From: Apostichopus japonicus
Lineage: Eukaryota; Echinodermata; Holothuroidea; Aspidochirotida; Stichopodidae
Assembly (NCBI RefSeq): GCF_037975245.1
Contig: NC_092566.1
Coordinates: 8,658,001 to 8,722,000 of the forward strand
Direction: 5' to 3'
DNA length: 64,000 nt
Shown here: piece after piece, positions 61,301-64,000 of the stretch
Numbering within the stretch: the stretch's first letter is position 1
Layout of the letters: each line of letters opens with the position of its first letter
Notes under the pieces: model-generated
Databases searched by the model: none
The model's input: only the letters and a program-made list of their open reading frames with translations
Told to the model about the DNA's origin: nothing
Position numbers and translations under genes: made by a program

Positions 61301-63363
61301 ACTGTATTTCACATTATTTTCTGATCATTTGTCGGTATGTACACCCGCACTGTTAATGCCCTTGTTGGCTGAGAAGACAACAAATCATCTTTAAAAATAG
61401 AACTTGATTTTGGTTCTGTTATCTATTCTTTTTAATTTTCAGGGAACTCAGAGTGCAAACCCGCATAATGACTATTGCCAACACTTTGTCAACACGGGGC
61501 AGAGACCACAGAATTTCATCCGAGATGTGGGTGAGTGTAACAGCAGCGAAGCTGGAAATGACTCTCAGTTGCACCATCGAATGTTTTCAATTTGAAAAAA
61601 GTTGTTTAGTTGCTTACCTTTGTTTTTTTATTGAAGTTATTGTATTGTATATGTCATAATTGTGATCAAATGTTACAAAAAGCAATATACTGAAACTTTG
61701 GCATATTTCTATGAGCTTTCTCTCTCTCTATCCGTAAAGGTATGGGAGATCGTTTTGAGGAATATCCTAAACTTAAGGAACTTATCAGGCTGAAGGATGA
61801 GTTGATAGCACGGACAAACTCACCACCAATGTAAGTAGACGAGATGAAATTAACCTGGTAAAGGTATTCATCAATCCGGCTGAATCGTTCAGTTTTATAA
61901 TCTTTTATATCTTTTAAAGATGTAGGATATATATATATATATATATATATGTATATGTAATGTGCAAGTTTGCTCTGACCCTTCCTTTCACTGTCTTTAA
62001 ATAGTCCTCCCCCTTCTCTTCTGGCCAAAGTTTCAGGCTATGACTCCCACTCCAGTGTCCTTGTGGAATTATGTGAGATTTATTTGGAGATTGGAAAATT
62101 TTACAAAATGTATTCAGATTCAAAGGCATTTGGTCAACTGTGTGGTTGCTGTAAGATTTCTTACCTGTACCAGAAAACATCATATTATTTATTTCAAGTT
62201 TTCTTATCATTTGTGTTATTGGAAATCGGTATTACACAATTAATAGCAAATTGGTCTACTTTACGAGTATTACGTGCCCCTTATTGTAATGATCAGATAT
62301 CCTTATTGATGTTTTTCCTTCTGGTGTGGTATCCTCGTTTTGGCAGGTACTTAAAATGTGACTTTGATAACTTTGACCTGGCTGAGCTCAGTACAGAGTT
62401 TGATGTCATTTACATCGATCCACCGTTAGAAGAGTTCCGACACAGACCAGGCGTGGTAGCAAACCAGAGGTTTTGGTCTTGGGAAGAGGTAATATAAATA
62501 GGCGTACCTTCTTTATTGGTCATTTCGATTAAAACCGAGAGGGGTTCGACAGTCATGAGGATGTTTTTTTTTTCCATCTTTCTTTCTAGATTATGAGGCT
62601 CGACATTCCCGCCGTGGCTGCTCATCGGTCGTTTCTCTTCATGTGGGTCGGATCCACATCCGACGGTCTGCAACACGGCAGGCAGGTGAGAAGATAAATC
62701 ACAGACTCGTAATGAGTTACTTTATATTTAAAATTGAGTCAAGTCATCACCAGAAATCGTTCTGATTCAAGTCAAGTCACTTGCTCGAGTCAATGTATGA
62801 TCTCTCTATATTAAAACTGTCCTCAAGTTTTTAAGTAAATTTCAGGTTTGAAATTCATTGATAAGAGGTAGAAGACGACTTATGGCAATGCCCAGTACAT
62901 CAAAAAACCCGGTTTATCGATCGATATCCTAGGTTTATTGGTCGAATAATTCGGAATTGTCACTGACCAAATCAGATTTTTGGTGGATAACCCAGGTTTA
63001 TCTAAATTACTTTGATAAAGCTGGTTATCAATTGAGAATCTTGGATTTGCGGCTGATATTCCAAGTTTTATTCGATAATCCAGGTTTATATGGTGACAAT
63101 CCTTGATTATCGGTCGATTGGGCTCTTGGCTTGCCATAGACAACCTTAAGTTGTTGATTCAGCCTGTGCTTCTGCCAAAGAAGAAAAGTTTCTTTTCTAG
63201 AAGTGTTTCCATCCTAAATCAATTTTTTACCAAATTACCAACTTCCTAGTGTCTCAGGGAATGGGGATTCCGTCGATGCGAAGATATCTGTTGGATAAAG
63301 ACCAACATCACGAAGCCAGGTAGCATCTCATTAGAACACGGAGCAGTATTACAGCGGACAAAG
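58381..63363 (+). CDS. METTL14: METTL14, m6A methyltransferase RNA-binding subunit; 5' part, first 8 coding exons, continues past the window
   Basis: Exons 58381-58452, 59976-60070, 60634-60805, 61443-61530, 61740-61830, 62347-62488, 62590-62685 and 63250-63363 join without a stop to give 290 residues. An in-frame TGA six bases upstream (58372) fixes ATG 58381. The N terminus has the coiled, charged [15 protein letters not shown] helix, then a variable acidic stretch (residues 80-105). Clear METTL14 blocks follow: [52 protein letters not shown] and [17 protein letters not shown]14 pairs with METTL3 in the nucleus. It does not catalyse but positions RNA for N6-adenosine methylation of mRNA. 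The position that is EPPL in human METTL14 reads DPPL here (197-200). The next block expected (EHCLMG) and the C-terminal RGG tail lie beyond 64000; no further exon is visible after 63363. Gene identity is firm. Confidence 0.96.
58903..59321 (+). repeat. ~200-bp tandem duplication in METTL14 intron 1
   Basis: Copy one is 58903-59103 and copy two is 59104-59321. Shared blocks include TTGTAGCAGAACTTGATAGG and CAGTCTCTCAGTGAGTCAGA. The second copy has gained an AT run near 59260. High similarity indicates a recent event. Confidence 0.9.
61928..61950. repeat. Short (AT)n run in METTL14 intron 5
   Basis: 23 bases of alternating AT. Confidence 0.9.
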
Positions 63364-64000
63364 GTAGGTTCAACTCTGTACGCTGCGTTCACATCGGAGA
63401 GGGTTGTGAAGTGGATCTTTGATTTTGGTCGTTGATTTGACGAAACCTAGTAAAGTATTATTTTATATAGGTACAATTGATTTAACTATGACAGCCCAGT
63501 TAGGATTTTTTCACGAGTAAGAATTTTATAAAAGTTAGCGGGTGGATGTTTCGATGCTAGCAGGATCTTCTTTGGGGGCTAACCGAAGTGAAATAGACTA
63601 ACGATGCATTTTATTAATTGCACACATAGACAGACAGCTAAATTTAACAGTTAGCAAGTAATTCTTCTTCTCAATTCTGAAAAACTTTGTCATCCAAACG
63701 CTACTTCATTAGTTTATATAACAAAGAAACCTTCCCAAGAGCAAGTCAGAGAGGGTTCAAAAGTTCAGCCATTTTCATTTGTGTTTAGAATGAATCATAC
63801 CTAGTCAGGCCAATCAATTTCTTTGTGATGGGGTACTGGTATCAATATGGTATAAGAGATATACAAACATCAACTTGAGTGCAAAAAAACCCTGCTCTAA
63901 GTGTTGGGAAAGTAAAACTGGAATCACTTTAGATAAAATACGAATTTGAAAGTACCGTCAAAATGACTTTCCATTTTATTAATGAAATAGTTGGATTTCA
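63364..64000 (+). other. METTL14 intron 8, start only
   Basis: GTAGGT donor at 63364. No acceptor followed by the expected EHCLMG-type coding block is seen before the edge. Confidence 0.7.

Noticed and set aside
62063-62497. 144-codon unspliced frame over METTL14 exon 6
   Set aside because: Only the part from 62347 matches METTL14; the upstream hydrophobic stretch is intron ending in TTTTGGCAG.

Overview
This is eukaryotic, animal nuclear DNA: AT-rich, with split genes using GT-AG introns, long non-coding stretches, many microsatellites and several transposon families. The proteins (gelsolin-like actin regulators and the m6A writer subunit METTL14), the many TAGGCCTA-type words and the transposon remnants suggest a marine invertebrate deuterostome. 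An echinoderm, probably a sea cucumber, is my best guess, but it is an inference and not proven by the sequence.

Layout. Positions 1-20890 hold no coding sequence I can support. They carry a short-core minisatellite (4872-5210), a LINE 3' fragment on the minus strand (14410-14619), dispersed repeat copies and many ACAGTA/TACTGTA words. Gelsolin-like gene A (20945-30506, plus strand) has nine coding exons giving 368 residues. Its introns hold a G-rich minisatellite, an intronic duplication that copies an exon end with its splice donor, and a ten-unit ~90-bp minisatellite. Positions 30507-47307 are intergenic and rich in mobile elements: a 1214-bp element with 8-bp target duplications enclosing a TTAA-flanked element, a 200-bp TA-flanked MITE and tRNA-derived SINEs. 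Gelsolin-like gene B (47319-54099, plus strand) has nine exons with the same phases and gives 374 residues; it is clearly a tandem paralogue. It is followed by a 610-bp TIR element built of internal repeats (54242-54851). METTL14 (58381 onward, plus strand) shows its first eight coding exons (290 residues) and runs off the right edge.

How the genes work together. The two gelsolin-like proteins are three-domain calcium-regulated actin severing/capping proteins of the fragmin/severin/CapG type, made by local duplication. METTL14 is an unrelated neighbour, the RNA-binding partner of METTL3 in nuclear mRNA m6A methylation. Nothing suggests operons or a multi-gene system. The most unusual items are the acidic insert in gelsolin A, the divergent phosphoinositide-site residues between paralogues, the DPPL motif in METTL14, a possible spliced upstream ORF ahead of METTL14, and several previously unnamed-looking TIR elements.
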